From contig OU015501.1 of assembly GCA_907164885.2 (NCBI GenBank), positions 28,106,132 through 28,170,131 of the forward strand: a stretch of DNA of 64,000 bases, given 5' to 3'. A program made the position numbers and the translations under genes. The DNA is from Dolomedes plantarius (taxonomy: Eukaryota > Arthropoda > Arachnida > Araneae > Dolomedidae). Below, one piece after another: positions 46,971 through 58,540 of this stretch (within the stretch, counting starts at the first letter, position 1; every line of letters begins with the position of its first letter). The notes beneath the pieces are model-generated. The model ran no database searches and had not been told where the DNA came from. It was given only the letters and a program-made list of their open reading frames with translations.

Positions 46971-47509
46971 CAGGGTCATCAAAACAGGTTTGTACACATT
47001 TCGAAAGCTCAAAATTCTAAAATAAATTGAGCAAAGGCAATAGTATTCTTTTCAAACAACTTGGCAAGTGTACAAGATTTCTAAATGTAACTAGTACGCA
47101 ACCGTGACGTTGAACGTTGCGCAGAAGAGATGCGAGGTGGAAGAGGTCTTCGTTCGGCTTTCCGTCAGTGAAATGGCGACTGTTCAGAAGAAAGCTCAAT
47201 GTGTGTTGCGGTTAGCAGAGTACAAATCTGTTAAAACAGTTCAGAGAAATTACCGTCGTGTTTATCGCAAACAACCACCGCTTGAGCTTTCTCCTGAACG
47301 GTCGCCATTGCACTGACGGAAAGCCGAACGAAGACCTCTTCCACCTCGCATCGCTTCTGCACAACGTTCAACGTCACGGTTGCGTACCAGCTACATTTAG
47401 AAATCTTTGATACTTGCCAAGTTGTTTGAAAAGAATATTATTGCGTTTGCTCAATTTATTTTCGAATTATGAGCTTTCAAAATGTGTCCAACTTCTTTCG
47501 ATGACCCTG
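46971..47509. mobile_element. Foldback element with 220-bp arms and a coding loop
   Basis: Arms 46971-47190 and 47290-47509 are near-perfect inverted repeats, starting CAGGGTCATCAAAACAGG and flanked by TA (46969-46970, 47510-47511). The ~100-bp loop continues a frame begun in the left arm: MATVQKKAQCVLRLAEYKSV then KTVQRNYRRVYRKQPP. This resembles the DUF4817-type helix-turn-helix at the start of some Tc1/mariner-like transposases. Inference: a non-autonomous derivative in which the 5' end of a transposase gene was duplicated in inverse orientation. Confidence 0.85.
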
Positions 47510-47588
47510 TATATGTGTCTTATTTAGAAATTGAGCTTAGTTATGTTTGAAAATTGGTTAGACATTGTATGAAAAATATATTGTTGTA

Positions 47589-47820
47589 TTATGCCGTCCA
47601 CGTGGTGTAGTGGTTATCGTTCTGAGCTGCCAGGCAGTGGGTTTGGGTTCAAATACCGAATAAGACTTGGTCATTTCCGTGTAGTCCCCATCGTAGGGAG
47701 CAATGCTGGCTCACCTTTATAATACTCCCATAATAAAGTAGCCACTAAATCTCGGTGAATAACAAAAGGGCAATGTCTCACGATAAAGTTCCTCGGCATT
47801 AGACAAATAAATAAATAATT
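47589..47820 (+). mobile_element. tRNA-derived SINE
   Basis: Head with A box TGGTGTAGTGGTTATCG and B box GGGTTCAAATACC at tRNA-like spacing, a ~150-bp body and an (AAAT)n tail. Flanks ATTGTTGTA (47580-47588) and ATTGTTGCA (47818-47826) look like a target duplication with one mismatch. Established: such SINEs are transcribed by RNA polymerase III and moved by a LINE reverse transcriptase. Confidence 0.9.
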
Positions 47821-47828
47821 GTTGCACT

Positions 47829-48745
47829 ATTCGTCCTTTTATTCTGACTTGGAAAAGAAAAGCCGAACGAAATTACAGTGCCTTTAGTTAGACTAAATGG
47901 CAAAATATGCCACTAATGAACACTTCAAGAGCAGGATGTCCTGAAGTATTGCATCTTGAACTGGCCCATACAATTTTGTAGTGGCCTACAATAAAGATAA
48001 AAATTCACCGTTTGAATTGTTTTGCTTGGCTGATTGAAAGGAAAATCTGCCAAACATATGTGCAAAGAAGAGTAATTAAATGCTGATAATTAGATTTAAA
48101 GATGCTGATGAACAACACTATCAAAATTGGAACGTACATACTGTTTTAATTTTTTATACCATATTGCATGATTCAAGAAGCAAACTATGTATGCATTTCA
48201 TATTTTAGAATTTTTCATACTTTCAACAAGCAACTATCAATCTCAATATAATGTAAATTATCTTGGTTTAATATATTTTGAAGCTCTTGGAATGAATAAT
48301 TGAAGTAACAGTGGGTAATTTTTTTTACCAGAGTGACAAATTCTTAAGTAAAACGTTAGGAGCGTCAGAGGGTTAAAAAAAGGCAACAAATGATATCACT
48401 AGATTTTATTGACAGTTTCTTACTTCTTGTTTCGTTAAGATTTTTGACATGATCAGATTTTCGAAATCTTTCTATAGTATGTAATTTCCAACCAGTATCC
48501 AACCAGCAACATTCCAACCAGCAACATGCAAAATTTCGGTTTATATTAATTGCTAAATTAACAAGAAAAGCTTAGATTCAAGAAATTGTTTATGGAAAAT
48601 ATAGTTAATAGTTCCTTACGGAGATTTTTATAAAAGAGAGATAAAACTTTTCTAAATTTAGGCTAAGCCCATTCTAAGGCTTATTAAACAATATGTGTAT
48701 GGTAACATATTTGTAAGTTATAACTCACGTTAAAATTTTTAGAGA
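47829..48745. other. Spacer, nothing recognised
   Basis: AT-rich. A short local duplication (CAACCAGCAACATTCC/CAACCAGCAACATGC) at about 48505-48530. Confidence 0.55.
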
Positions 48746-49302
48746 TGTCTTACTTCTAACCTAACTAGGGTATATGTATACTGAAGTGACCCTCTAATGA
48801 AATATAAACGACACTTAATAGATATATAACAAAGTTTATTCTTTACTTGACACATATACTTGCGTTTCAAAACAATACTGCGTACTACTGGTACAACATG
48901 TATAAACACTGTGCAATGAAATACAGTTCGAAATACTCAGAAGTATAAACACTATGCAAGGAATGTTATTTCAAAAATATTCACAAATTACTCTAAAGTC
49001 AAACCAGCGATGCTGCTCAGTAAAATTTTTCCTATGACCACAAATAAACTTCGTGTACCGGAATGGTAAGAACTCGCGTAAGTTTGAAGCAAACTAGCTA
49101 ATCGCCACAAGCGGCAACTCTCATAAATCACTACAAACAAACCAGACCAAAAAAACCAGACTCTCCTCTGTAATCTAGCTGCTCGGTATTTATACCAACG
49201 GTCTATGCTGAAATTAGCATAACTTCTTTATCGCGCGGCTTCTTTAAATTTATGCACTTAAAACTTCGATTATTGTCAATCGAATCTTATATCGACCTTA
49301 CA
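48746..49302 (-). mobile_element. Solo-LTR-like repeat, copy 2
   Basis: 557 bp. Matches the repeat split by the BEL element, giving an uninterrupted view of it. On the minus strand it starts TGTAAGGTC, has TATAAATACCGAGC (about 49189) and AATAAAC (about 48832), and ends GTAAGACA. The TG...CA ends, promoter and poly(A) order argue for an LTR. No target duplication was found. Confidence 0.6.
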
Positions 49303-49989
49303 AATTAATAAAATTTGTACTGTACAGTTAGAATGGGAAAATTTTTTTTTTAAATCTACAAATAGTTGAATGAAACACAAAAACAACTTTAAGATATCTG
49401 TTTGAAAATACAATTGTAATTTAAATGATTAGTGAAAATAAAATCATTGACAGTAATTCTATATTATATGTAAGAGCATAGTAAGTCCTTTAAGATAAAA
49501 CCTCCTCTAAAGGTATCCAAATGTGCTAAATATCTTATATTATTCTGTTCTCAAAGAACAGAATGTCCATGAACAACAAAGATATGACAGCATGTAAACA
49601 GGAATATGATGTTGATTTCAACAGAAAAGCTTTGATAAAACAAAATCCATAAAGCATAAAAAAATATTTAATGAACTATGAAAATCTTCTCTTTACGATT
49701 TTGGGGATTTGCTAGCTATCTAAATAAGAAATTCAACAAGTTGGATTCTTAATACTCGTAGTATACACGCTGAACATACACAACAAATGAAAAATATCAT
49801 CAAAATTTCACTTTAACATATTTAAAATAACTGTCTATTTTAATTTCAGGAGATAAAAAGTACCATCATCAAGGGGAGACGGAAATTGTAGAACAAAGAC
49901 TCAGGACCCGAGTCTATACGAGAGACCCGAAAAGTGTAAATGATAAAGAAAGCCATCTTAAAGCCACTGAAACTGGAATTCCGCCCCTA
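49303..49989. other. Spacer, nothing recognised
   Basis: No motif-bearing frames. Confidence 0.6.
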
Positions 49990-51284
49990 CATCTCGATAA
50001 CTAAAATGGAGCGATTTTAGTGAAATGCTTATGAGCATGTATTTGATTGCAGAATACAGATATATGCAAAATTGTATACCAGTAAATACATACATTATAT
50101 TTTATATTTAAAGTGAAATGGAAGAATTATGTTAAAAATTTAGTTTATTGTAGTAATTTAAAAATTTGTTAAATGTTTGATACTATTTGTCAGTTGGTAC
50201 ACTTTTCTAAAAATTTATTAAATTTATCTCTTTTAAATTTGGTGTGGTAACATAATAATAAGAAGTATTTTGCTTCTAGGTCAGAAAACAAATAAATTAG
50301 AAATTTATTAGTGGAAAAATTCAAATAACATAAAAATTTTAATTACATATTTTTTGTTATTTTCAATTTCACTACACCTAGAAGCAAAATACTTCGTATT
50401 ATTGTCAATTAATATATTGTACGTTGCCATACCAAATTTAAAAGAAATAAATTTAATAGGTTTTTAGAAAAGTTTACCTAACTGACAAATAGTATAAAAC
50501 ATTTAATAAGTTATTAAATTGCTACAATAAACTAAATTCTTAACATAATTCTTCCATTTCACTTTTAATATAAAATACAATGTATGTACCCTAAAATATC
50601 GACTATAATACGCACCCGAATATAATACGCATGCTTGATTTTGCTCGAAATTTTCGGAAAAAATTAAAATTCGACTATAATACGCACCCATAAATTTTCA
50701 ATATTTTATTTTAAAATTGTACAACTATTTATTAACATAAATAAAATTTGCAATAAAAAGAAACGAAAACGTCAAATTCGGTAGAAAAAAAACTTAAATT
50801 GCTGATTCAATACAAACAATTCTGTCAAATTATCAGTCTTAATCACTTTGACTAGAATACAGCTCATCTATTGTTGTTGCGACCATGTCATAATTATTGT
50901 TGCCGTCGTAATATATATCACCATCATCATCCTCACTTAACTATACGAACTGTGAGTTCCGTTTGTTTAAAAGGCATACCTGCTTAGTAAACGGGTGGAT
51001 GAATCAATGAGTGAAGATGCGCACGCACCCGTGTTGCGACAATATCTTACTGCTGCTGGATATTCGTTTGTCCAATGTTTAAAGCTTATTTTTTTTGTAT
51101 GCGAGTATAATACGCATTTTTACGGACTAAAATGGGAAAAAAAAGTGCGTATTATATTCGAGATTTTACGGTATTTACTGGTATATAAATATTTATCTGT
51201 ATATAAATATATATCTGTATTCTGCAGTTAAGTATATGCTCATAAACATTTCACTAAAATCGCTCAATTTTGGTTGTTGAGATG
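49990..51284. repeat. Long palindrome interrupted by an insertion
   Basis: The left arm (49990-50281) starts CATCTCGATAACTAAAATGG. The right arm (50375-50588 plus 51172-51284) mirrors it, ending in the complement of CATCTCAACAACCAAAATTG. Arms share GCGATTTTAGTGAAATG, TGCAGAATACAGATATAT, AGTGAAATGGAAGAATTATG and AAGCAAAATACTT-type blocks. The central loop is ~90 bp. Probably a foldback DNA element; its superfamily is unknown. Confidence 0.85.
50589..51171. mobile_element. Pogo/Tigger-like MITE in the palindrome's right arm
   Basis: Ends CCCTAAAATATCGACTATAA and (right, reverse complement) CCGTAAAATCTCGAATATAA followed by TACGC, with TA on both sides. The corresponding site in the left arm (CCAGTAAATACATACATT) is unoccupied and has a single TA. 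A minus-strand acidic peptide (LSEDDDGDIYYDGNNN) near 50850-50940 may be the tail of a pogo transposase; unproven. Confidence 0.75.
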
Positions 51285-51761
51285 TTCTGTGGACCCTTAA
51301 CTGTTTATGGGGAATTTTAGAGATTATTTTGATTTTCGCTAAGCATTTCATTAGTTTTTTCTTTCTGTACCATCATTTGCTAGAGGTGGCAGAAAACTCA
51401 TTTATATAATAAAGTAAAAAAATTAATTATAATCATGCCTATAGATATAAAGAGTATTCACTGTAAAATTATTAATATACTTCTTTGCATTTTGGAAAAT
51501 ATCAAATCAGTCCTTAAGAATCTTAGAAAACGTAGGCTAAATGTCTTTAAGTTTTAAGGTTGCTATGTACTAAGAAAAAAAAAATCGTATTTCCCTTTTT
51601 CTCTTCTTGCAGACTCTTGTGGTGGGAGGAGTCCAGTTGACAGTTCGAGAATTCCTCCCCCCTTAGGATTGACATTTTGAGGGATTGTAATGGCTCTCTC
51701 TCTATAGAGGGGGGGGGTAAGCGCTGCCCCCAAATTTTTTATTTAAAATATATTTTTGTCA
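51285..51761. other. Spacer, G-run near 51706
   Basis: GAGGGGGGGGGTAAGCGCTGCCCCC at its right side resembles an element end, but no partner was found. Confidence 0.4.
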
Positions 51762-52112
51762 ACTATTTACAGGTACATAAATGCTGATAATCAAATAAAA
51801 TTGGTATTGTCAGATAGCCTGAACTTTTTTGCAAAGCGCGACAGGATTCATTTTATAAATTTCGTCCACCGAAGGAATTTATGAGCGTTTAAAACATTAT
51901 ACCAGATTTTTCCCCGAATAATTTAAATTTTAAATAATTGATTGCATTTTTTAAAAAAGAAAAATGTACACAGATGTAAAATTTCTTTCTCTTTGACGGA
52001 GTACAATTTTAAAAAAAAAATCTTTGAATCCACGTCGGCAATCCGTAGACAAATTTTCTCCATAGGTTAACATTGAGGGGAGAGAATCCAATGGGGTTAG
52101 AGCATAGCATCC
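51762..52112. mobile_element. TTAA-type MITE family, copy 2, left end lost
   Basis: Shares CATAAATGCTGATAATCAAA, TTTATGAGCGTTT, ACGGAGTACAA and the right terminal repeat (ending ATAGCATCC, then TTAA at 52113-52116) with copies 1 and 3. The left ~70-bp terminal repeat is missing. Confidence 0.88.
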
Positions 52113-52116
52113 TTAA

Positions 52117-52651
52117 CCTGGTTCTCTTACTATCTTCTTGTGAATATCTAGTTTTCTTAAGACAAAGTTGATCTAAATATTCAGATTTTTTTGGATATTC
52201 AGATTATATTAATTTCATCAAACTATTTTAATTATTTAGGTAGGATTGTGTCAGTCTTTTTACATATTTTCAAAGATCCTTACATTTTTGTTTACTCATA
52301 TAGAGATTATAATAAATATTGTAATCATTGCCATTAAAAACTATTCCAATCATAACTACGCATGATAACGTAGAATAACGTATTTTCAGAAAAATTAACA
52401 CCATTTAAAAATATATTCATACAACTAATTTTAGTTAAATGCAATTCAATTATTTTTTGCGCATGTTAAAAAGCTAAAAGCTTACAAGCGATAAACATTT
52501 CATTACGGTGAGAAAATTACCTGGAGGAAAACAAATGTTTCACAATAAGCGGGATTTGTTTTTATCCATACATAGGAGTGTTACAAAGAAGATCACAGAT
52601 CAACGTTTATTTACCCCTGGCATCTTGATGACCTTAACATTAATATTTAGG
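52117..52651. other. Spacer, nothing recognised
   Basis: No motif-bearing frames. Confidence 0.6.
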
Positions 52652-52993
52652 TGTTGTTGTTGTTCCTAGTGCCCCCTGGCCGGGTGTTCCAGACCAGGTC
52701 CATATAGGCCTCGGGCTGAGTAGTGCGGCTTCGGTTTATAATAGCACAAAAAGGGCTGGAGACCGACTTGCCTAGGTGCCACCTCAATTTTGACCGGTCA
52801 CCCCCAGGGGCGACATCTGGGGAGATCGTACCTTCTCGACCTACTGACCTCATAGATGGACTTTTCAGTATATGGATTTAATGTGTGTATATCCGGCCTA
52901 GACACGAAGGTATTTAACGGCGCTTGTCGGGATTCGATCCAAGCACCCTCAGTACCGAAAGCCGACGCGCTACCCACAGGCTACCTAGGGCCC
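52652..52993 (-). mobile_element. tRNA-derived SINE, GGCCCTAGGTAGCC family, copy 1
   Basis: On the minus strand: tRNA-like head TAGCCTGTGGGTAGCGCGTC, B box TTGGATCGAATCCC, a body with CGGATATACAC, GAAGGTACGATCTCCCCAGA and GGTCAAAATTGAGGTGGCAC, and an (AAC)n tail. Length ~340 bp. The 45 bp beyond the head are shared with copy 2. Confidence 0.9.
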
Positions 52994-53462
52994 AATTTTT
53001 AGATGTTATGGCATAAAGCATTTAAGAAAATAACCAAACTCATTTCATTTTAAATTATCTCCTACATTCTATGGATGTTTTTTTTTTGTTTGAAACAGGA
53101 GGTTAAAGGAATAATTATTTTGGAAGTCACGAAATTTATTTGGATCACAGATACAGTGAACTCCCGATTTTACTTTTTTCGTACTTTATGTTTTCGAGCG
53201 TTACTTTTCTTCGGAATTCATACTTTATGTTTTCAAGTTTTATTTTTACGTGTCATCTCAAAATATAGGTGTTCGATGTAGGGTAAGTCTCCACTGCTAG
53301 TAATGTTACCACGATATACACCACTCCAACCCTGCGTTTTTCTGCGTTGTGTGCTTGCTGATTTGAGAAGTAAAGAAATGAAAAGAGTTTTTCCCCTCGA
53401 GGGCTTAAAGCAAAATTAGGGCTGTGTTTCACGAATTAGATCTGTTTCTTCCTTTCTTTCCT
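52994..53462. other. Spacer between two SINEs
   Basis: The first ~50 bp (TTTAGATGTTATGGCATAAA ...) recur after the second SINE. An unremarkable Phe-rich frame lies at 53075-53281. Confidence 0.6.
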
Positions 53463-53815
53463 GTGTTGTTTGTTGTTATTTCTAATGCCCCTTGGTTGGA
53501 AGTTCCAGAACACGTCCATATAGGTTTCGGGCTGAAGTGTGCGGCTCCAGTTTACATAGCATCACAAGGTTCGGAGTCCGTCTTAGCTTAGCTACCTGAC
53601 ACCTGAATTTTGACCGATCAACCTTATCGGGGACATCTGGGGGGATCGTACGCTTTCTCATCCTCTCTGACTTCATAGAGGGACTTTCCGGTCAACGGAT
53701 TTAGCGTGTCCCTATCCGGCCTAGACACGGAGGTATTTAATGGCGTGCATCGGGATTCGATCCGAGCACCCTCACCATCGAATGCCAACGCGCTACCGAT
53801 AGACTACCTCGGGCC
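53463..53815 (-). mobile_element. tRNA-derived SINE, GGCCCTAGGTAGCC family, copy 2
   Basis: Same order as copy 1 on the minus strand: GAGGTAGTCTATCGGTAGCG head, B box CGGATCGAATCCC, GTACGATCCCCCCAGATGTC, GGTCAAAATTCAGGTG and an AACAACA tail. It is clearly diverged from copy 1. Confidence 0.9.
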
Positions 53816-54289
53816 AAAATTTAGATGTTATGGAACAAAGCATTTAAGAAAATAATCAAACTCTAGAAATAAATATTAATTTTATTTGATTTCATATTAG
53901 GTTTCTTTTAACGGAGTCCTAAATATAATTAATCAGTTCAACGTACGGCTTGTAATCGTCTATTTATCGGAATTCAACTTATATTTATGAAAAACTGAAG
54001 GCAAATATTTTTTATAGTACAAATTTGAATAAGTTACTGTCGAATTATTTGATAACCACGCTGCACCAAAAATAAGCATAAATGAGTAAAAATAATTATT
54101 TTGTAAAGGAAAAATCTATTGTATATTTAGGTAAATCGAAACCAAAAGAGCCATTAGATAAAGAGCAGAACTTTATATTTCAAACAGTTAATTTGTTGAT
54201 ATAAAGTACTGTGGAATGTGTTTTTTTGGTACCCTGAGTATAAGCAGAACGAGACATACTTTTTAAAGCCGTCTCCAAACAATTAAAAG
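53816..54289. other. Spacer, nothing recognised beyond the SINE-flanking repeat
   Basis: Starts with the ~50 bp shared with 52994-53040. No gene motif. Confidence 0.6.
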
Positions 54290-54560
54290 CCGGGAGATGG
54301 TTGAGTGTGTAGAGGACTATTCTTTGGATTCATATTCAATAGCACGAATTCTACAATATCCAGGGTTGTTTGCAGCCGTTTGGAAGTAACTTTACACTGC
54401 ATGATGAGGTCATTTTATCCCTCGAGTTACAAAACATGACTGTAGCTCTCCAAGCGTACCATCGAAACGGCTAAGAACAGCTATGCCACACACGAGACTC
54501 GAACCCGTAGACTCTGAACCAGAATACTAGCATCTTAGCAAATGGGTCATCATATTTAGA
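54290..54560 (-). mobile_element. Possible tRNA-derived SINE, third family
   Basis: On the minus strand: CATTTGCTAAGATGCTAG (A-box-like), TACGGGTTCGAGTCTCGTG (B box), then a ~200-bp body including GATAAAATGACCTCATCATG. Single copy in the window, so the boundaries are approximate. Confidence 0.5.
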
Positions 54561-55212
54561 AACGGAATTATTGTCTTGCAAGCCTAATGTTGAATTAAGA
54601 TGTATGAAAAATATTTAAGAGACTTATAAGACGCCTTCGCATTGTCTTTGAGTAATTATTATGTTTACATTATAAATTTAAAATTCAGTGCAACTCTCCA
54701 ACCCCATGCTGCCCCTCCCCCCAATCTATTAGCTCTCTTGGAACGCGATATGAAGTACACGAATGCCAAGCGCTCCTACAACATTTGAAGTCTAAAAATA
54801 GGATTTTTTCTCACTGTGGATTCCTTGTCCTACTAAAATATATGTCAGTTAGGGGGAAGATCTCTTTGCCCAGTAGGGTACCAGTTTGCTGCAAGTCCTA
54901 GAACTCCCTTCCACACGACAGAGTTGTTGAGATATGTAATGACCTCCATTTATATACGAAAAATGCATAGCAGAATATCTACAAAGCGCTTTATTTGTGA
55001 ATGTCTTGACCATGGGCCTGCTAAACCTCGGTCGAGGGAATGACAATTCTTCAGCCTCGTAAGGCCTGCCGAACTCAGATAAAGCGAATGTCTGAAACAA
55101 GCATGTCTGATACAAGCTGCATTGAAAAACCAGTTATTTCTCCGCCAAATGCTTGCACCAATTAGAAAGATTGGTGTCTGATTGGTATAAGCACTCAGCG
55201 GATAAATAACTC
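54561..55212. other. Spacer, nothing recognised
   Basis: Minus frame 54849-55115 (88 codons) has mixed composition but no motif I know. Confidence 0.5.
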
Positions 55213-55515
55213 TATGAAGTCAATGGGTGGGAGAAGGTACGATCCCTCCAGATGTGGCCCGTGGGAAGGGCCTTTTTATCGCATGGGCAAATCGGGACTT
55301 TGCCCAGGGCCCCCTGATGCTAGGGGGCCCCCAAACCCCCCTGGTGTATGCACCTAGTACTTCTAATAGTATGTATAGCCGATGGATAGTTCTTATTTTT
55401 ATAAATGTTTGTAAGGGGGGCCCCAAATAGCATCTTCCCAGGGGCCCCCAGCGTTCATAATCGGGCCCTGCCCGTGGGATTGTTCGGTCGAAATTGAGGT
55501 GGCACCAGGGGGTGG
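55213..55515 (+). mobile_element. SINE of the GGCCCTAGGTAGCC family, copy 3, headless and split
   Basis: TATGAAGTCA, GAGAAGGTACGATCCCTCCA and, after the insertion, TTCGGTCGAAATTGAGGTGG match the body of copies 1 and 2. The tRNA head is missing. A 205-bp hAT MITE interrupts it. Confidence 0.85.
55266..55470. mobile_element. 205-bp hAT MITE
   Basis: Flanked by an exact 8-bp duplication CCCGTGGG (55258-55265 and 55471-55478). Right end (reverse complement) CAGGGCCCGATTATGAACGC and left end AAGGGCCTTTTTATCGCATG share GGGCC and inner GGGGCCCC blocks. Removing it and one duplication restores a continuous SINE body. Non-coding. Confidence 0.92.
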
Positions 55516-57790
55516 TGTTGGTTCACCTAAAAATGCCCCCATTGAAAGCAACCAAAGATTCTCGCGGATAAAGGGTGACTGTCTTCATCGAGAAGTGCTC
55601 CGCATTGGCAAACAACAAGAACAGTTTTCAGTAGAATACAATGGAAAGTGGTCCTATAGCTTAAATTTAAATTAATTTTATAACTTCACCAGAAGAGAAA
55701 GGCCCACTTTCTCTTGAAGTTTCTTATCTTGAAGTTTTCTGAAGTTACCATATTTATCGTAAGCAAGAAGGTAGAACATTTCCATTTTTGAAAAAGAAAC
55801 GAAGTTAGTGTCCCTCAAGAGGTCTGACATTCGATAGAGAAAATTAATGTGATCATTTTCTTTAACCTCCCCCCAAAACAGAGCCAAAGATCATCTGCTC
55901 AAATATGAACCCTCCTACTGCAAAACAGAACCTGTTGCGGTTCTAGTTCTTTACATTTCCCTGTTTAAAGCCGACCCATTGAAACACGCAGTAGACACCT
56001 GGACATAATTTCTGACACTTTATCTAGTGTATTACGTAAAATGGTAGCTGCATTGATAAAGCTTTTATACTTTATAGAATAATTTTACTTAGTAGAAATA
56101 GGATAATACTTTATAATGCTGGAGAAGTCCCACGAGAAAGAGTCGCAGTTTTCAAATCTTTGTTCAGATAAGTATCCTATGCTCAGCCCTTCAAAAAATC
56201 CTAGTAGGTCTTTAAAAGCTTATAGTTTCTTCTAATTAAAAATGATCCTTTTGATATATTGATTTTGATAATTTTTTCTTTTTTTTGGGGGGGGAAGTTC
56301 TTGTTTGGATAAGAAGTCAATTACATGGATCAGTTTTTCAAGAATTTTTTAATCACGAATTCTCTTGTATGGATTTATGTGTTACATACTTTGAGGATCC
56401 ATTAAAATATCTGCTTTTGCTATTCATGTAATTTGCTGTTTATAGAAAAGTCTGCATACGAATGAGATCACTAGAAAATCCATTAAACAGATAGTGTGAA
56501 TATGCTAAAAAATTTCAGTTTTAATCAACTCTATTTTCCTTTGGGGTAAAACCCCAAAGCTGGAAATAAACTAATATAATCAAGTCCTATAATAAAAAAA
56601 GTTCTGAAATAGTGAAAACAAAAAGGATTTTAAGAAATTTTTTTTTAATGATGTGTCTATGCTTGTTAATATACGTCATTTAGTTTAATTTTTAACGATT
56701 CTTGAGAGACTTTCCAGTACTTATTAAAATATTTCTATGAAAATTAGTTTGTTATTAGGCCATCTGAAATATAAGTATGAAGCTTTTAAGTAAAAAGAAA
56801 ATCAGTATTTTTGAAAAGGTAATCTCATCTACTTTTAAGAGAGTATGCTTAGGGATAATACTTCCTTTAAAATAATATTTTACGACAGTACAATTGAAAA
56901 TACTGCAGTTGTACTGCAAATGAGTCAGCGAGGTAATTGATGGACTTCATTAAGGACTTTAGAATATTTTATTAATTTATAGTTTCAGTTGAAGAAACTA
57001 ATTCCCTTTTCATCAAACTCAAAGCGATACATTGTTTGTTTCTGAGATTTCCATGCATTAGGCACTTTACCAAATAAAATTATGTATACAAGATTAGAAT
57101 GTCTTTTCATTCCCTGTTCTTGTCAATATGCAATATCTTTTCATTAAAATTTCAACCCCAATTATCATCTGAATAGCGCTTGATTTTGGATCAGTTTCAA
57201 AGGCAAATTAATCATAGTTTTGGGTTTAGAACACATAATTCATCAAATCAACAACTATTTTCCTGTGCTGATAATTACACTCTGTACAGTAGTTTGAAAT
57301 CACATTTACCATGAATTCCATATCTTGTATACTTCTATTCACTAAGACGAACATCTATTTAATATCTGATATGAAAATTTAGTCCTTAGATCTTTTTCAT
57401 ATATTCTATTTACTTATCTTGAAGTTTAGGAGATACTGCAGAAAGTAACTTTAAACGGAAATTTAACATATGATTTCGGCAATTAAGAAAAACGTTCAAT
57501 CTACTAATCGATATAAGCAATCTAGCCCTGATACGTACTACAACTGATCTCTTAAAAATTTACGCCAAATAAATACTTTACGAATAAATGCTTTACTTAC
57601 CTAATTTTTTAAATTTTACTTTTGTTTGATCTAACTCAGTTGCATCATAAATATAAGACTTACTTTTACCAAAAACACTTCATCATAAATTAACAAAATG
57701 ACATTTGTTTGTTTATGTATACACAATTTACCCAAAAGTTTTAAAAGTTTGAAAATATTGTCTAATTAAATGCATCATACTCCCTCTGGC
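55516..57790. other. Spacer with one unrecognised minus-strand frame
   Basis: Frame 55678-55887 (minus, 69 codons) encodes a soluble-looking peptide containing NFLYRMSDLLRDTNFVSF. It is of more protein-like composition than most frames here, but I do not recognise it. The rest is AT-rich with a G-run at 56287. Confidence 0.4.
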
Positions 57791-57819
57791 TGATGCAGTC
57801 AGTATCGGGATTTCTTCAA

Positions 57820-58290
57820 TAAAATACTTTGCTTTCTTTACCTTTAACAGCAAATCCAGAAGGCTTGTTTCACGCATATGAATTCACGCAAGATGCTATA
57901 CAAAACAGTCCTTATCTGCTTGTTCGCCATACCAACCTAGAATAGAAACTAGTAACACAAATCTTTGCCTTGAAATTGAACAGTTCGCAACCGATGAGAA
58001 AATATTACTATTTCTTTTTTGTTGTTTATAACCTTGTTACAAGGCGCGCTTTGAATCGTTTAAGTTTGTTATTTTCATCCCATGTAGCTGAGTAGATTCA
58101 GCGACTTCCGATTATATAGGCACATTTAGGCTGATTCATCAGCTTTCAAACACTTCATTGTTCCATCATGTGAAGTTCGCTTCACATGGCTTTATCCCAT
58201 TCGTCTTTCTCTAGAACATTTTGTGCTCCTTCAAAAGTTTTTGGCAATTTAACATTGTAAACTTCATTCTGAAATATATCGTTTAACACT
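57820..58290 (-). pseudogene. Copia reverse transcriptase N-terminal relic
   Basis: Minus strand: VKLPKTFEGAQNVLEKDEWD (copia RT start, P-x-x-F-x-x-A...W), then ENNKLKRFKARLVTR and, further on, NKPSGFAVKGKESKVFY, which correspond to the Y/FKARLVAKG and QPEGF-KGKE blocks. The catalytic YVDD region was not found; several stops intervene. Confidence 0.78.
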
Positions 58291-58540
58291 CGATTACTAA
58301 CCTTGTATCCATGAGATACACGGTAAATATTTTTGCTGACTGCAAGTCCATCCGTAGAGAGGGAGGCTGCTTACCCCTCCTCGTATAGTCCTAGCAGGAG
58401 GGGTGCTAGATGTCAGTTTAGTTTTCGTTCTTATAAAGTAAAGGTTATTGACATCACAAGCCTTTTATCTCTCAGATACGACGACAGCAGATTCGTAAGT
58501 ATTTTTGATCAATCTGATTTTTTGTTTTGTAGTTGTATTT

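Noticed and set aside
51700..51761. G-run as a third G-tract hAT MITE
   Set aside because: No matching opposite end or 8-bp duplication was found.
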